64,000 nucleotides of DNA from Candidatus Woesearchaeota archaeon (GCA_016203225.1 JACQNC010000009.1:62001-126000); one strand, 5' to 3'. Shown: positions 37,693 to 46,822, counted from the first letter of the stretch. Numbers and translations are program-made. Notes: generated from the letters alone by a model not told the origin.

Positions 37693-40256
37693 CCCTTGAT
37701 GAACTTCTTGCGGTGCTCGAGAACTGCGATTATCACTATGAGCAGAACGATTCCGCCAACGATATATATGCTGTAGAGCCGCAACGCAGTGAGCACGTTT
37801 GTCCAGAATGTCGGCTCGGGAACGTCGCGCACGAACAACGCGACTGCGTTCGAGCTGACCTTTCCGCCTTTGCCGTCGTTGGCGGTGAACGTGATTGTGG
37901 CATCGCCATGCCAATCCTTCTTCGGGGCCAACGTCGCCATATTTCCGGAGATCGTGACGATGATGTTATCGATTGGCGTATACGTGTACGTGAGTTTATC
38001 GCCATCAGGGTCGGTGAAGTGCTGCGCGAGATCTATCGTCAGGCGCGTGTCCTCGTCCCATGCTTGCGGCGGGATCCCCGTTGTCGTGGGCGCGACGCCT
38101 ACGACTTCTGTCCCTTGTGTGCCTGCATAGTTGAAGTACCATACGCCAGCGAGGATCGCTAGGATGACGACGACGCCGAGCATCACGTACCACCAGCCTG
38201 GCGCCATCCCATCGAGCGTCTGTTCTTCCTTGCGGCTCTTGCCCACGATCGCGAACGGCTCGAATCCGACGCATTGGGCGCTGTAGTAGACCCATTTGTC
38301 GTCGGAGCGGACTTTCTCGGTGCCGATGCCCTTCCAGCCGTCTTCTGTGGCGCGCATCAGTTTGACCGCGCCTTCCGAGATATCGCGATGCTCGAGCCAG
38401 CGCCTGCTCACGCGGAACATGAAACGCTGTTTCTCGACCCGGTCTTCAGCCAGACCTTCGGGCATGATGGTGATGTACTGGTACACATGGCCTTCAGGAG
38501 CGACGAATGACGGGTTCTTGCGTGAACCTATGACCGTAACTGTTGCATTGGGCACGAGTTCCTTGACGCGCAGCCAGAGCTGGCCAATCCCTTGACGCCA
38601 GCCCGTCTCGAGCTGGTTCTCGCGACGCGGCTTCAGTGCGATCCAGGTCTGCGTTGCCTTCTTGCGGCCTGCGAACATGGCATGTATCACTAACAGGATC
38701 ATCGTTACCGCCAGGACGATCGCGCCAAAGATGGCGTAGGCCAGGTTCGCAAGAAGATATGTTCTGAATCCGTAAGCGAGCACTCCTGCGACGAGCACTA
38801 GGATGACGAGCAGCACCCACCACCGACTCTTGGTCTGTTTGACAACGGCGTCGCCTTGTAGCTTCTCGCGCGCGATCAGGACATTGCTGGCCTTGAGCTC
38901 TGCTTGTGCTTCCTTGGCCGCAAGCGCGCGCTCTTTCGCGATACGCGCATCGATCTTTGCTTGCTCTTTCTCTTTTCGGATGGCTTCGCGCTCGGCTTCT
39001 TTGGTCTTGCGCGCCTCTTCCTTTTCTTTTTCCTTCGCGAGCCGCTCTTTCTCGGCTAGCTTGGCTTTTTCTGCATTTTCTGCCTGTTTTTGCGCGGCGA
39101 CTTCGCTCGCGATGCGGGCTTTCTCGGCCTGGGACGCCTGGTATTCTGGCGTCTGCGTGTACGCGATCCAGCGCTTGAACGCGACGATCGCGATTATGAT
39201 GAGGATCAGCGCGACGATTACGATGAGTGCGACAAGCCAGAGATGGGTCTCGATCCAAGTGGGATTCTTGAGGTTCAAAACGAAGTCCGACGCATATTCG
39301 ATGCTTTGGACCGTCGCGGTGAGCGTCAACGGATACTTCTGTTGGCCTGTCTCGGCGCTCGGAGCGCTCGTGAAAGTGAGCGTCGCTTCTGTTTCAGGCG
39401 CGAGTGTGACGCTCTTCGGTGAAACTGACACGAAGTCTGCTCCTGAGACTTCGATCGCGTATGTCGCTTTGGTCGTGCCGGTGTTCGTGATCGTCGCGTT
39501 GAACGTGTTCGTATCGGTGTTCAGGCGCAGATCGTTGATCGTGATTTCGGGGATGAATGTGTTCTCGACCGGCAGCGTCAACTCGAGCTCGGCGGTCTGC
39601 TCGGTGCTCGAAGCGAAGCCTTTCACCGTGAATGCCTTCTCGCCGGACCAACTGCAGTCCTCGGGCTTCAGAGTAAGCTGGACCGTCTTGTTCTCGCCCT
39701 TGCCGAGTACGACGTTGTCTTGGGAGAAGCTGGCGATGCCAGCGACGTTCTTGCTTACGGTGAGATCATATTCCTCGGGGAATGCGCCGGTATTCAAGAC
39801 GGTGACAGGATAAGTTGCGGTGCCGCAAGGCCTGATTGGCTTGATCGCGACGCTTTGGAGTTCTACGTTCATAGGAACGTCTACGCGCACATCTTGGTCA
39901 ACAGTGATGGTCGTGCCGAGTACTGTCGAGAACACCGTGGTGAGCCCGTATGTGCCCGTCTCTGTGTCTTGAGGGACGTCCAAGTGGATTAGAACTATCT
40001 TGGTCTGGCCTGGTTCGAGCGTGAAGCTCAATGGGCCCATTCTGGCCCAGGAGGCCGCTTCGGAAGCGACTACCGAAACTGTGTAGCCCGAGGCGACGCT
40101 GCCTGTGTTAGTGATCTTGAAATGGCTGTCTGCGGGCGTGCCCTGGTAGGTCTGCAGTACTGGCTCAGAGGAGATTGCGAAGTCTTCGACGAACTGGGAA
40201 GAGGCGAAGGATGCGAACAGGATAACGAACAGTGCGAGCAATCCTGTGGACTTCAT
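37689..40256 (-). CDS. Large exported membrane protein with beta domains and coiled coil
   Basis: Starting at MKSTGLLALF, preceded by GGGGGGTT, gives 855 residues. Order of parts: signal peptide; two or three CARDB/NEW3-like beta-sandwich repeats with TNTGSVASGYTV and NTGAFPEEYDL motifs; a transmembrane helix (about 350-372); a 100-residue Lys/Glu/Ala coiled coil; two more helices; a domain like the archaeal PGF-pre-PGF module (WLEHRDISEGAVKLMRATEDGW...SAQCVGFEPFAIVGK); another helix; a cadherin-like domain (FTDPDGDKLTYTYTPID, FTANDGKGGKVSS); and a C-terminal helix with basic tail. The topology implies domains on both faces of the membrane. Function unknown. Confidence 0.8.
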   Translation of the reverse strand: MKSTGLLALFVILFASFASSQFVEDFAISSEPVLQTYQGTPADSHFKITNTGSVASGYTVSVVASEAASWARMGPLSFTLEPGQTKIVLIHLDVPQDTETGTYGLTTVFSTVLGTTITVDQDVRVDVPMNVELQSVAIKPIRPCGTATYPVTVLNTGAFPEEYDLTVSKNVAGIASFSQDNVVLGKGENKTVQLTLKPEDCSWSGEKAFTVKGFASSTEQTAELELTLPVENTFIPEITINDLRLNTDTNTFNATITNTGTTKATYAIEVSGADFVSVSPKSVTLAPETEATLTFTSAPSAETGQQKYPLTLTATVQSIEYASDFVLNLKNPTWIETHLWLVALIVIVALILIIIAIVAFKRWIAYTQTPEYQASQAEKARIASEVAAQKQAENAEKAKLAEKERLAKEKEKEEARKTKEAEREAIRKEKEQAKIDARIAKERALAAKEAQAELKASNVLIAREKLQGDAVVKQTKSRWWVLLVILVLVAGVLAYGFRTYLLANLAYAIFGAIVLAVTMILLVIHAMFAGRKKATQTWIALKPRRENQLETGWRQGIGQLWLRVKELVPNATVTVIGSRKNPSFVAPEGHVYQYITIMPEGLAEDRVEKQRFMFRVSRRWLEHRDISEGAVKLMRATEDGWKGIGTEKVRSDDKWVYYSAQCVGFEPFAIVGKSRKEEQTLDGMAPGWWYVMLGVVVILAILAGVWYFNYAGTQGTEVVGVAPTTTGIPPQAWDEDTRLTIDLAQHFTDPDGDKLTYTYTPIDNIIVTISGNMATLAPKKDWHGDATITFTANDGKGGKVSSNAVALFVRDVPEPTFWTNVLTALRLYSIYIVGGIVLLIVIIAVLEHRKKFIKG

Positions 40257-40311
40257 ACCAACCCCCCGTTGTTTGATGGATGAAAAAAGGAAAAACAAAA
40301 ACCCAAACGAC

Positions 40312-41559
40312 TCAGTAGTACGTCTGGGGTTCGGTCGAATCTTCGTCGCCCTTCATGCGGTTGTACGCGAAGAGGACGATGAGGATTACGATCACTGCGA
40401 CGACCGCGATGCCCAAGGTCTTGGCCAACATCGTCCAGATGCTGGTCTTGGCCTTGGTCACGTTGGCCGTTAGCGCGAGCTGCTCGACCTGGCTTTCAGG
40501 CGTGCTGATCGTTGCCGTGAAGACGTGGCTGCCTTCCGCGGCGTCGGCGTTGACGCCGATGCTGAGGTAGAACTGCTTGGTCTCGCCGGACTTCACGATC
40601 TGCGTGCTGGTCGGGCTGATCTTGACTTCTGCCCAGTCGCTGGCTCCTGCGACCGTGACCGTGTAGGCCTTGTCGGTCTTGCCGGAGTTCGTGACTGCGA
40701 CAGGGAAGATGACGCTCTCGCCCTGCATGACGTTCTCGAGCGTGCTTCCGACCGTGATGGTCGTGGCAGGCTTCTGGCCGTCTTGGTAGGCTTCGTCGGC
40801 GTCGACGTGCACGACGACCGTCTGGGTGATCTCGTCGCGGCCGTCGTTGTATTCGACGGTGACGAGCATCTCGTAGTCGCCTGCTTTGGTGTCGACTGGG
40901 ACGCGCATGTACAGCTCTTCGCTGTCCTTGCGGTCCTCGTTGTCGAGTTCATCGATTATGTCCGTGGCGCTCAAGCCGAGCGCGGCCATCTCGATGTGGA
41001 CCTTGACGTCCTGTTCGTCCTTGTCGCCGTAGTTGCGGACTCGGACGGTCGTGAGGAGCGCAGAGCCGGCCGTGACGCTGTTCTCAGGGTAGAGGATGAC
41101 GTCTTGGATGGCCACGCTGTGGCGCTTCTCGTCGATCTTGAGGTTGTAGTTTTGGAAGATCTCCTGGCCGTTGCGGTCGGCGAACATGATGCGCAGCTTG
41201 TAGCTGTCCTCATCGACGTCCGCAGGCAGGCTGAGGGAGAAGGTCTTGGTGTAGGTGGTGTTGGCCTCGATGCTGAACGGCCCGACGCGGTCGGCGATAG
41301 GTTCGTCGTCCGCGTGCTCATAGCCCACGATCTCGGCGTAGCCCATGACATTGTCCGCTTCTGCGGCAGCGTCGAAGGTCACCTTGACCTTGAAGGACTG
41401 GTCGCGCTCTATGCTGAGCTTGTTTACCGCGTCCTGTTGGAGCTCTGTTCCGTCGACCTCGACTTCACTGATGCTCATCGGCAGCGCGAAAACGCTGCCA
41501 GCCAGCGCGATCGTGCACAGCACGAACGCCAGCAAACCGATCCATTGCTTCGTTGCCAT
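40312..41559 (-). CDS. Exported CARDB-like surface protein with C-terminal anchor
   Basis: 415 residues: signal peptide (1-25), three tandem beta-sandwich domains (SISEVEVDG..., YNLKIDEKRHSVAIQDVILYPENS..., TTITVGSTLENVMQGESVIFPVAVTNSG) of the CARDB/NEW3 type, then a C-terminal transmembrane helix and short acidic tail (KGDEDSTEPQTYY). It would expose its beta domains outside, like S-layer or adhesin stalks. A GGGGGAAG site precedes the ATG. It heads an operon with the 855-residue protein; the gap to that gene is 55 bases. Confidence 0.8.
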   Translation of the reverse strand: MATKQWIGLLAFVLCTIALAGSVFALPMSISEVEVDGTELQQDAVNKLSIERDQSFKVKVTFDAAAEADNVMGYAEIVGYEHADDEPIADRVGPFSIEANTTYTKTFSLSLPADVDEDSYKLRIMFADRNGQEIFQNYNLKIDEKRHSVAIQDVILYPENSVTAGSALLTTVRVRNYGDKDEQDVKVHIEMAALGLSATDIIDELDNEDRKDSEELYMRVPVDTKAGDYEMLVTVEYNDGRDEITQTVVVHVDADEAYQDGQKPATTITVGSTLENVMQGESVIFPVAVTNSGKTDKAYTVTVAGASDWAEVKISPTSTQIVKSGETKQFYLSIGVNADAAEGSHVFTATISTPESQVEQLALTANVTKAKTSIWTMLAKTLGIAVVAVIVILIVLFAYNRMKGDEDSTEPQTYY

Positions 41560-41598
41560 AGTCTCTGTCTTCCCCCAGTGGGTTTGTTCTTGTAGTGT

Positions 41599-41681
41599 TA
41601 TATAAAGTTTGTCTCAAACCCCTCTTCTGGAGTAGAGACAATCTGTTGTTACTAGTAAGTAATAATTACTAGTATATAAAG
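41599..41681 (-). promoter_or_regulatory. Two TATA boxes and two inverted repeats, surface operon promoter
   Basis: Minus-strand CTTTATATAA (41599-41608) serves the gene at 41559. Directly upstream lies TTGTCTC (41609-41615)/GAGACAA (41635-41641). Further up is a stronger repeat, TACTAGTAA (41650-41658)/TTACTAGTA (41666-41674), which abuts a second TATA, CTTTATATA (41673-41681). Both repeats could be operators; the second could also end the upstream transcript. Confidence 0.5.
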
Positions 41682-41685
41682 CTTT

Positions 41686-43443
41686 CTACCCCTCAACGAC
41701 CAGGTCGCGATACACGACCCGTTGCGTCTCGTCGCTGTGCAGCGTGATGCGCACAGGGTAGATTCCCGGCTCGATGCCGCCGTCCAGCGGCAGCCAGATC
41801 GTCTCGGTGTGCTCGTCGCCCTTGTCCAGGTCGACCGAAGCGCTCGCTCGGATGCCCAGGTCCTGGATGACGACACTTGCCTTGACACGCAGGTCTTGGT
41901 TGCCATCGTTGCTGAAGGTGATGTGCACGGGGACATCGCTGCCCGGAGCTTGGAAGTCCTCGATCCGGATGCTGCTGACACCGATGCCGAACTCCTCCTT
42001 CTTCTCAGGGGTCGTGCCTGCGCTCGGAGCCGGGATCGGGACATCCTCGCCGTCGCCCGGCGTCAAGGCCAGGAATATTACCTGGTCGACATCGGTGACG
42101 GTCGTGCTGCCTGATATCGTCAGGTAGTTAGGGTGCGTGATCACGTAACCATACGTGTCAGGCGCGAGGTCCGTGAAGGTCGCGATGCCGTTGGCGTCCG
42201 TGGCAATGTACTGGCCGTCCATGTTGATCACTGCGCCTTGCACTTTTGCGCCCGTGATGGCGTCAGAGAGCTGGAACATGACCTGGAACGTGTCCGGGTT
42301 GCGCGCGAACAACTGCAGGGTCGCGCTCTCGACCGGGTTGCTCAATCCGTTGCACAACGGGCTTGCGCCGCTGCCAGACACCGTTACGGTGTACATGCCA
42401 GCCGCCGAAGGCGTGAACGTGAACGAGTAGTCCTCGGGATCGTAGTTGTTCGCGTTCGCGTCAAGCACGCCGCTGTCCTGGAAGGAGATGCCTGCAGGAC
42501 CGTTCACGATGGCGTCGTAATCAGTGGGGATCGGGCTCAAATCATAGCCCGGATCGCCGTACGGGACGTCGTTGGCGTGGTTCGTTATCTTGTTGAAGTA
42601 GACGGTCACATCTTCGCCGATGACCGGCTGTTCCGGCAAGGCGTAGAGTCCGTTGATTATGGTGTAGCACTCGTTCTGCGGCAGGCTGTCCGCGACGGTG
42701 AAGCTCTTCTCGCTCTGACCCGGCACGCTGCCTGCGCACTGGTCGTCCACGACGACCGTCGTGATGACCGCGCGGAACTGGCCTTCCATGCCCGGGATCC
42801 AGGTGAAGCTGACCGCTTGGTAGTCGCCCGCGAACACGTTGAATTCCTGCGTCTCGGTGTAGACGAGGCTGTCTGCGCTGTTATAGATGCGCAGCGTGAC
42901 CTCGATCTCGGCGCTGTAGTATTCTTCGATGAACTGGGGCGGGATGTACTCGAGCTGGTTGTCAGTGAGGCTGAATGCACTCAACATAGTGGCATCGAGA
43001 CCGGTCTCCATGTTGATGACGATCGGCACGTTCGGGTACGCCGTGTTCGTGACCGTGAACTCGTCGATGACCGCGCGGCAGTCGTTGAGCTTGTAGAAGT
43101 TCAGGCCGTAGTCCTGGTAGTATGCGGCGCTGTCGCCGTAGCTGTGCCAGGTCGCGATGGCTTCCAATGGCACATAACCCGGGCTCACATAATAGACCGC
43201 GTAGCCGTAGTCGGTCGCGAGACTGTCCGGGAACCGGATAGTGATCTCGCCATCAGTGGTGCTATCTCCATCGAGCAGTTCGCCGCTGAACGGTCCGACT
43301 TCAGAGCCGTCGCTGTTCAGGATATCGTACGCGGCGATCTCGACGTTCTGCGCGTTGAATTGGTACGTGACGTCCACGTATGCGCTGACGCTCGTGCTGA
43401 GCAGCAATGCCATCAACAGTCCGATAATGTTGAGCTTCTTCAT
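41686..43443 (-). CDS. Secreted multidomain beta-rich protein
   Basis: 585 residues with a signal peptide (1-20) and several immunoglobulin-like beta domains. Visible parts are an N-terminal domain (YVDVTYQFNAQNVEI...), a central one with PEQPVIGEDVTVYFNKITN, a carboxypeptidase-regulatory-like module (AVINMDGQYIATDANGIATFTDLAPDTYGYVIT) and a C-terminal CARDB-like domain (VSSIRIEDFQAPGSDVPVHITFSNDGNQDLRVK). There is no C-terminal anchor, so it is secreted or held by partners. It is the third gene of the operon starting at 46677. Confidence 0.8.
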   Translation of the reverse strand: MKKLNIIGLLMALLLSTSVSAYVDVTYQFNAQNVEIAAYDILNSDGSEVGPFSGELLDGDSTTDGEITIRFPDSLATDYGYAVYYVSPGYVPLEAIATWHSYGDSAAYYQDYGLNFYKLNDCRAVIDEFTVTNTAYPNVPIVINMETGLDATMLSAFSLTDNQLEYIPPQFIEEYYSAEIEVTLRIYNSADSLVYTETQEFNVFAGDYQAVSFTWIPGMEGQFRAVITTVVVDDQCAGSVPGQSEKSFTVADSLPQNECYTIINGLYALPEQPVIGEDVTVYFNKITNHANDVPYGDPGYDLSPIPTDYDAIVNGPAGISFQDSGVLDANANNYDPEDYSFTFTPSAAGMYTVTVSGSGASPLCNGLSNPVESATLQLFARNPDTFQVMFQLSDAITGAKVQGAVINMDGQYIATDANGIATFTDLAPDTYGYVITHPNYLTISGSTTVTDVDQVIFLALTPGDGEDVPIPAPSAGTTPEKKEEFGIGVSSIRIEDFQAPGSDVPVHITFSNDGNQDLRVKASVVIQDLGIRASASVDLDKGDEHTETIWLPLDGGIEPGIYPVRITLHSDETQRVVYRDLVVEG

Positions 43444-43452
43444 TGTTTCACC

Positions 43453-44892
43453 TTACTTGATGCCGCCGGTCGTTGTCTGACCGGGGGCAGGAGTTGTACT
43501 GGTTCCGCCGCCGTTGCTGTGGCCATTGCCGCCGCTCTTGACCATAGCTGCGATCGCGGCCGCTTCGGCCAATGTGATGATCAATGCCAGCAGAGCGCGG
43601 CCGGTCGGGTTTTCGTCGCCCGCCAACCAAGACAGGTTCGTCGCGCCGAAGTAGGCCTGCAAGCTCTTGTCGAGCACTTGCGTGAGGTCGCCATCGGGGC
43701 TGTTCGGCGTGAACAGGTACGGCCAGTCGTTGACCATGCTGTGGATCATCGTCACGCCCGGCAGGAACCGGACGATGTAGTTGAGGACATCCATGGTGCT
43801 ATCGACAGGGGTCATGGACGCGTCGCACATGCGGCCATCCACGACGTACACGAGACCTTGGTGGTCGTTCGTGCTGGTCGTTCCAGGGACGTAGAGTTGC
43901 TTGAAAGCGGCGTTGACGACCGGGTCGCGGTTGTCCTGGAAGATGTCGTCCAGGAAGTTGCAGTCGCGGTCCTTGAAGTGCTTGTCGGCCTTCGCGCCCA
44001 TCGTGTTGAGCAATTCCTGGAGCACGGTCTCCTTGCCGTCATGCGTGACCTTGCGTTCGAGCACGCGCTTGCCCAAGTCGGTGAACTTGTTGTAGCCGCG
44101 CGCGAGCTGCAATCCGTCCTGCAACGCGATGTTCCTGCGTGCAGCGTCGCCCCAACCGCCCTCTGTGATGAGTAGGCTGTGGCCTGCGAGGTTGTACGCC
44201 TGCAATTCCGCGGCGTTCTGGTCGAAGGTTGATACCACCATCTTTGCCGATGCGGTCAATGCTTCGTTTTCCGTCTTGAAGCTGCCGTCGCGGACCTGCG
44301 TGAGTAGCGCTTGGTAGTGCGGCAACGTCGAGAGCTGGCTCTCGAACTTGACGCGTGCGTCGTGGAGCTTCGCCAGTCGATCGCGCTGCTCGTCGGAGAG
44401 CGCGGCGACGAATTCCTTGACGAACTTCGTCTTAGCTTCGTCGTTCATGCTGAGCGCCTTGACGACGTCATCGCGGGCGCCGTAGAGCGAGCTCGCGACT
44501 TGGTGGAACATGAGGGAATAGCCTTGGAGCATGTCTGCGACGTTGTCGTTCATGCTCTGTATCGTAACAAGACCGCCCGCGAGGTCGGCACCTTTGGGGC
44601 CGAGTTGGGCTACGTGAGACGGCCACGGCACGTTCATGCGTGCGGGCGCCGGCTTGGTCGTGAATGCCGTGACGCTCTTCTTGACAAGGCTTTCTATGCT
44701 GTCGCCGTTGAGACTGGCTTTTACGAGGTTCTGGTAGGCAGGGACTTCGCTCGGATCGAGCGCGCGGAACGCCGCGCGGCATCCGCCTAGCAGGGCTGCT
44801 CCGAATCCGTAGAGGCCGACACGCAGCGCGTCACGTCGGGTCATGCCTTGGGAATCTTCGTTTCCATCATTGGGCTTGTAATCGTTTGTCAT
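43453..44892 (-). CDS. Tat-exported lipoprotein of unknown function
   Basis: The N-terminus has a twin-arginine motif followed by a lipobox (TRRDALRVGLYGFGAALLGGC), predicting folded export through Tat and lipid anchoring. The 479-residue mature part is largely helical (KTKFVKEFVAALSDEQRDRLAKLHDARVKFESQLSTL) and ends in a Gly/Ser/Thr-rich tail after a hydrophobic stretch (ALLALIITLAEAAAIAAMV) that may be a second membrane segment. No known enzyme domain. It lies between the 593-residue membrane protein and the secreted beta protein in one operon, 3 and 9 bases apart. Confidence 0.8.
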   Translation of the reverse strand: MTNDYKPNDGNEDSQGMTRRDALRVGLYGFGAALLGGCRAAFRALDPSEVPAYQNLVKASLNGDSIESLVKKSVTAFTTKPAPARMNVPWPSHVAQLGPKGADLAGGLVTIQSMNDNVADMLQGYSLMFHQVASSLYGARDDVVKALSMNDEAKTKFVKEFVAALSDEQRDRLAKLHDARVKFESQLSTLPHYQALLTQVRDGSFKTENEALTASAKMVVSTFDQNAAELQAYNLAGHSLLITEGGWGDAARRNIALQDGLQLARGYNKFTDLGKRVLERKVTHDGKETVLQELLNTMGAKADKHFKDRDCNFLDDIFQDNRDPVVNAAFKQLYVPGTTSTNDHQGLVYVVDGRMCDASMTPVDSTMDVLNYIVRFLPGVTMIHSMVNDWPYLFTPNSPDGDLTQVLDKSLQAYFGATNLSWLAGDENPTGRALLALIITLAEAAAIAAMVKSGGNGHSNGGGTSTTPAPGQTTTGGIK

Positions 44893-44895
44893 TTT

Positions 44896-46677
44896 CTATT
44901 CCTCCAGTTTAGGAATTTGTTCGATCAGGCGTGCGAGTGCCAGTTGGCGGATCGCCTTGCGCTGTTCCTCGGTGAGTTTGTCGCGTTGCGTCATGGCCAA
45001 GAGTTCGCTCTCGAGCTTGCGGAATTCGATCTCGAACGCGACCGGGTCGACGCCTTTCTTCGTCTCGCCGACCGTGTCGTCCAGGACGTCGTAGCTTGCC
45101 TGCGCTACGTTCGGGAGCGCAGCTTCTGCGGCGTTGAATTTCGCGTCGTCGAAACTCTTGCCGTTCCAGCCGAGCCGGGCAGCGAGAGATTTGTAGGATT
45201 CGTCCGTCTGCGTGAGCTTGCTGAACTTCTCGCGCGCGGGCGCGTACTTGCCGGCGAACACGCTGTTCAGGACCTGGTCTTCGAGGCTGCCCTCATCTAC
45301 AGGGATGACGGCTCCTGCGTCAGGTTTGTGAATAGGTTTGGCTTTCTTGTCGCAGCCGTCCTTCGTCATGACATATATGCCGAGCGCAGCGGCTGCAATT
45401 AGGCCGATTCCTGCGACCATTTTGCCGCAACCAGCCTCGGAGAACCAACTGTGAGGCATCGAAGGATGTTGGGAACCTTGGTGCTGTGTCTGTGCCACAC
45501 CAGTCGAAGGCTCGACGGGGGTTCCAGGAGAAGCCGGAGCGGAATGCACGGGTTCAGCAGGTGCGTCTTTGGATTCGACCGCAGGAGTTCCAGCACCTCC
45601 TGTTTCCTGCGCAGGGGCTCCCGTGCTCAAATCGATCGGGTCACTGTCCGTTGCCGCGGTTTGAGGCATCTTAGGAGCTTCAGTCTTGGGCGTAACGTCG
45701 AGATACAGTGCGTATGCTTTCATCTCGTCGTCTGTGAGTGTGATGCCCGCGATGTTCGCGAGACCGCTGATCTTCGCGGCGGCGAAGTCGCGCGCGACGA
45801 CCGCGTCTGCTTTGTAGAAGTCCCTCATCTCAGGACTGTCGAGTAATGGCAGGACTACCTTTTCGTAGAATGGACCCTTGCGTTGCGCAGGATCCTCGTG
45901 GAATCCGGGCGCGCCCGGTTGTCCGAGAGCTTCTGCGGCTGTCGCGAGGGATTGTTCGAGTGGCTCAAGCTTTGCGCGGTATGTTACGAGCGCGTCTTTG
46001 GAATCTTCAGGTAAGATGGCATTTAAGATGTCATCGACCTGCGTCGTGGTGTTCTCGGATCCAACACGCTGCTCTAGACCTTGAGCTGCTTGTGCGACCA
46101 CTTCAGGGACCGTGACCGGTTCAGGATGAGTTATCACGCGGGCTGCGGAGATGTACGGGATGAGGTTGGTCTCGCTCTCGCCTGTTACGAATGCTTTTGC
46201 CGCCTGATAGAATGTCTGGCAGGCGGGCTGCGTGTGTGCGGGGTCCGCTTTGAGGACGCTTTTGTACTCCGGACTCTGCGCGAACTTGTCCATGAATAGC
46301 TTTTTGAGCTCTTCCTTGGCGGCTTGCGGAGCGGCGTCTGCCAGCTCGCGGATCTTCTGTAGCTCTGCGAAGTTGGTTTCACCGAATGCGCGTGCGAGTG
46401 TCGCGTCGATGCCTTCGACCATTGCATGCTCTCGGGCCTTGTCGCACTCATTTCCTTTGATGGTCATGAACGTGCTCTTGGCTAGGTTTTCGCCGAGCTT
46501 GGTGAGCATAGTTTGGTAGAATGGGCTGCGTTCGAATTCTCCGAAGATCGTCTCGAGCTGCAGTTCCATCTGCGCGCGCGGCATGCCGTAGAGGCCTTTC
46601 ACACGAGGAGCATAGGTATGATTGAATTCTGCATGGAGTGATTTGATACTGGGTTCCTGTTTCTGCGGGTCTGTCAT
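44896..46677 (-). CDS. Helical membrane protein with Pro/Ala linker, unknown
   Basis: I start this at MTDPQKQEP (593 residues), where GGAG precedes the ATG; an upstream ATG at 46743 is open but lacks a ribosome binding site. The N-terminal 350 residues are helical (RAQMELQLETIFGEFERSPFY...), followed by a Pro/Ala/Thr/Ser-rich linker, one transmembrane segment (CGKMVAGIGLIAAAALGIYVM) and a helical C-terminal domain. Short helical patterns resembling those of the next gene's product (EFERSPFYQTMLTKL, KFAQSPEYKSVLKAD) suggest internal repeats. It opens the operon with the Tat lipoprotein and the secreted beta protein. Confidence 0.7.
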   Translation of the reverse strand: MTDPQKQEPSIKSLHAEFNHTYAPRVKGLYGMPRAQMELQLETIFGEFERSPFYQTMLTKLGENLAKSTFMTIKGNECDKAREHAMVEGIDATLARAFGETNFAELQKIRELADAAPQAAKEELKKLFMDKFAQSPEYKSVLKADPAHTQPACQTFYQAAKAFVTGESETNLIPYISAARVITHPEPVTVPEVVAQAAQGLEQRVGSENTTTQVDDILNAILPEDSKDALVTYRAKLEPLEQSLATAAEALGQPGAPGFHEDPAQRKGPFYEKVVLPLLDSPEMRDFYKADAVVARDFAAAKISGLANIAGITLTDDEMKAYALYLDVTPKTEAPKMPQTAATDSDPIDLSTGAPAQETGGAGTPAVESKDAPAEPVHSAPASPGTPVEPSTGVAQTQHQGSQHPSMPHSWFSEAGCGKMVAGIGLIAAAALGIYVMTKDGCDKKAKPIHKPDAGAVIPVDEGSLEDQVLNSVFAGKYAPAREKFSKLTQTDESYKSLAARLGWNGKSFDDAKFNAAEAALPNVAQASYDVLDDTVGETKKGVDPVAFEIEFRKLESELLAMTQRDKLTEEQRKAIRQLALARLIEQIPKLEE

Positions 46678-46710
46678 GCGGGTTGCTCCGTGTTTTTGCT
46701 TATGATCCAA

Positions 46711-46822
46711 CGAGTCATTCGACTCGCCCAACCCCCTTTTCATCAGAAAGCACTGATTAGTATCAGGAGTGCGGATACCCCTATATAAAGCTTTCCTTTT
46801 TGTTGCTATCAAACAGTAGCAA
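46711..46822 (-). promoter_or_regulatory. Promoter, upstream inverted repeat and leader hairpin
   Basis: Minus-strand CTTTATATA (46782-46790) gives a leader of about 80 bases to the ATG at 46677. The leader holds CGAGTC-ATTC-GACTCG (46711-46726), a perfect hairpin. Upstream of the TATA lies TTGCTA (46803-46808)/TAGCAA (46817-46822), operator-like. The rest of the gap to 46981 shows nothing clear. Confidence 0.45.

Noticed and set aside
40525-41595. 356-residue plus-strand ORF
   Set aside because: Antisense of the CARDB-like protein gene, with repetitive Asp/Val/Leu composition typical of a shadow.
42133-44175. 680-residue plus-strand ORF
   Set aside because: It lies antisense to the secreted beta protein and Tat lipoprotein genes, is very rich in Arg, Val, His and Asp, and shows no protein-like pattern. 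High-GC codon use leaves the opposite strand open.
46693-46812. Possible tRNA-like segment near GAGTCGAATGACTC
   Set aside because: The hairpin resembles a T-arm at first sight, but the loop is wrong and no acceptor or anticodon stem can be formed.
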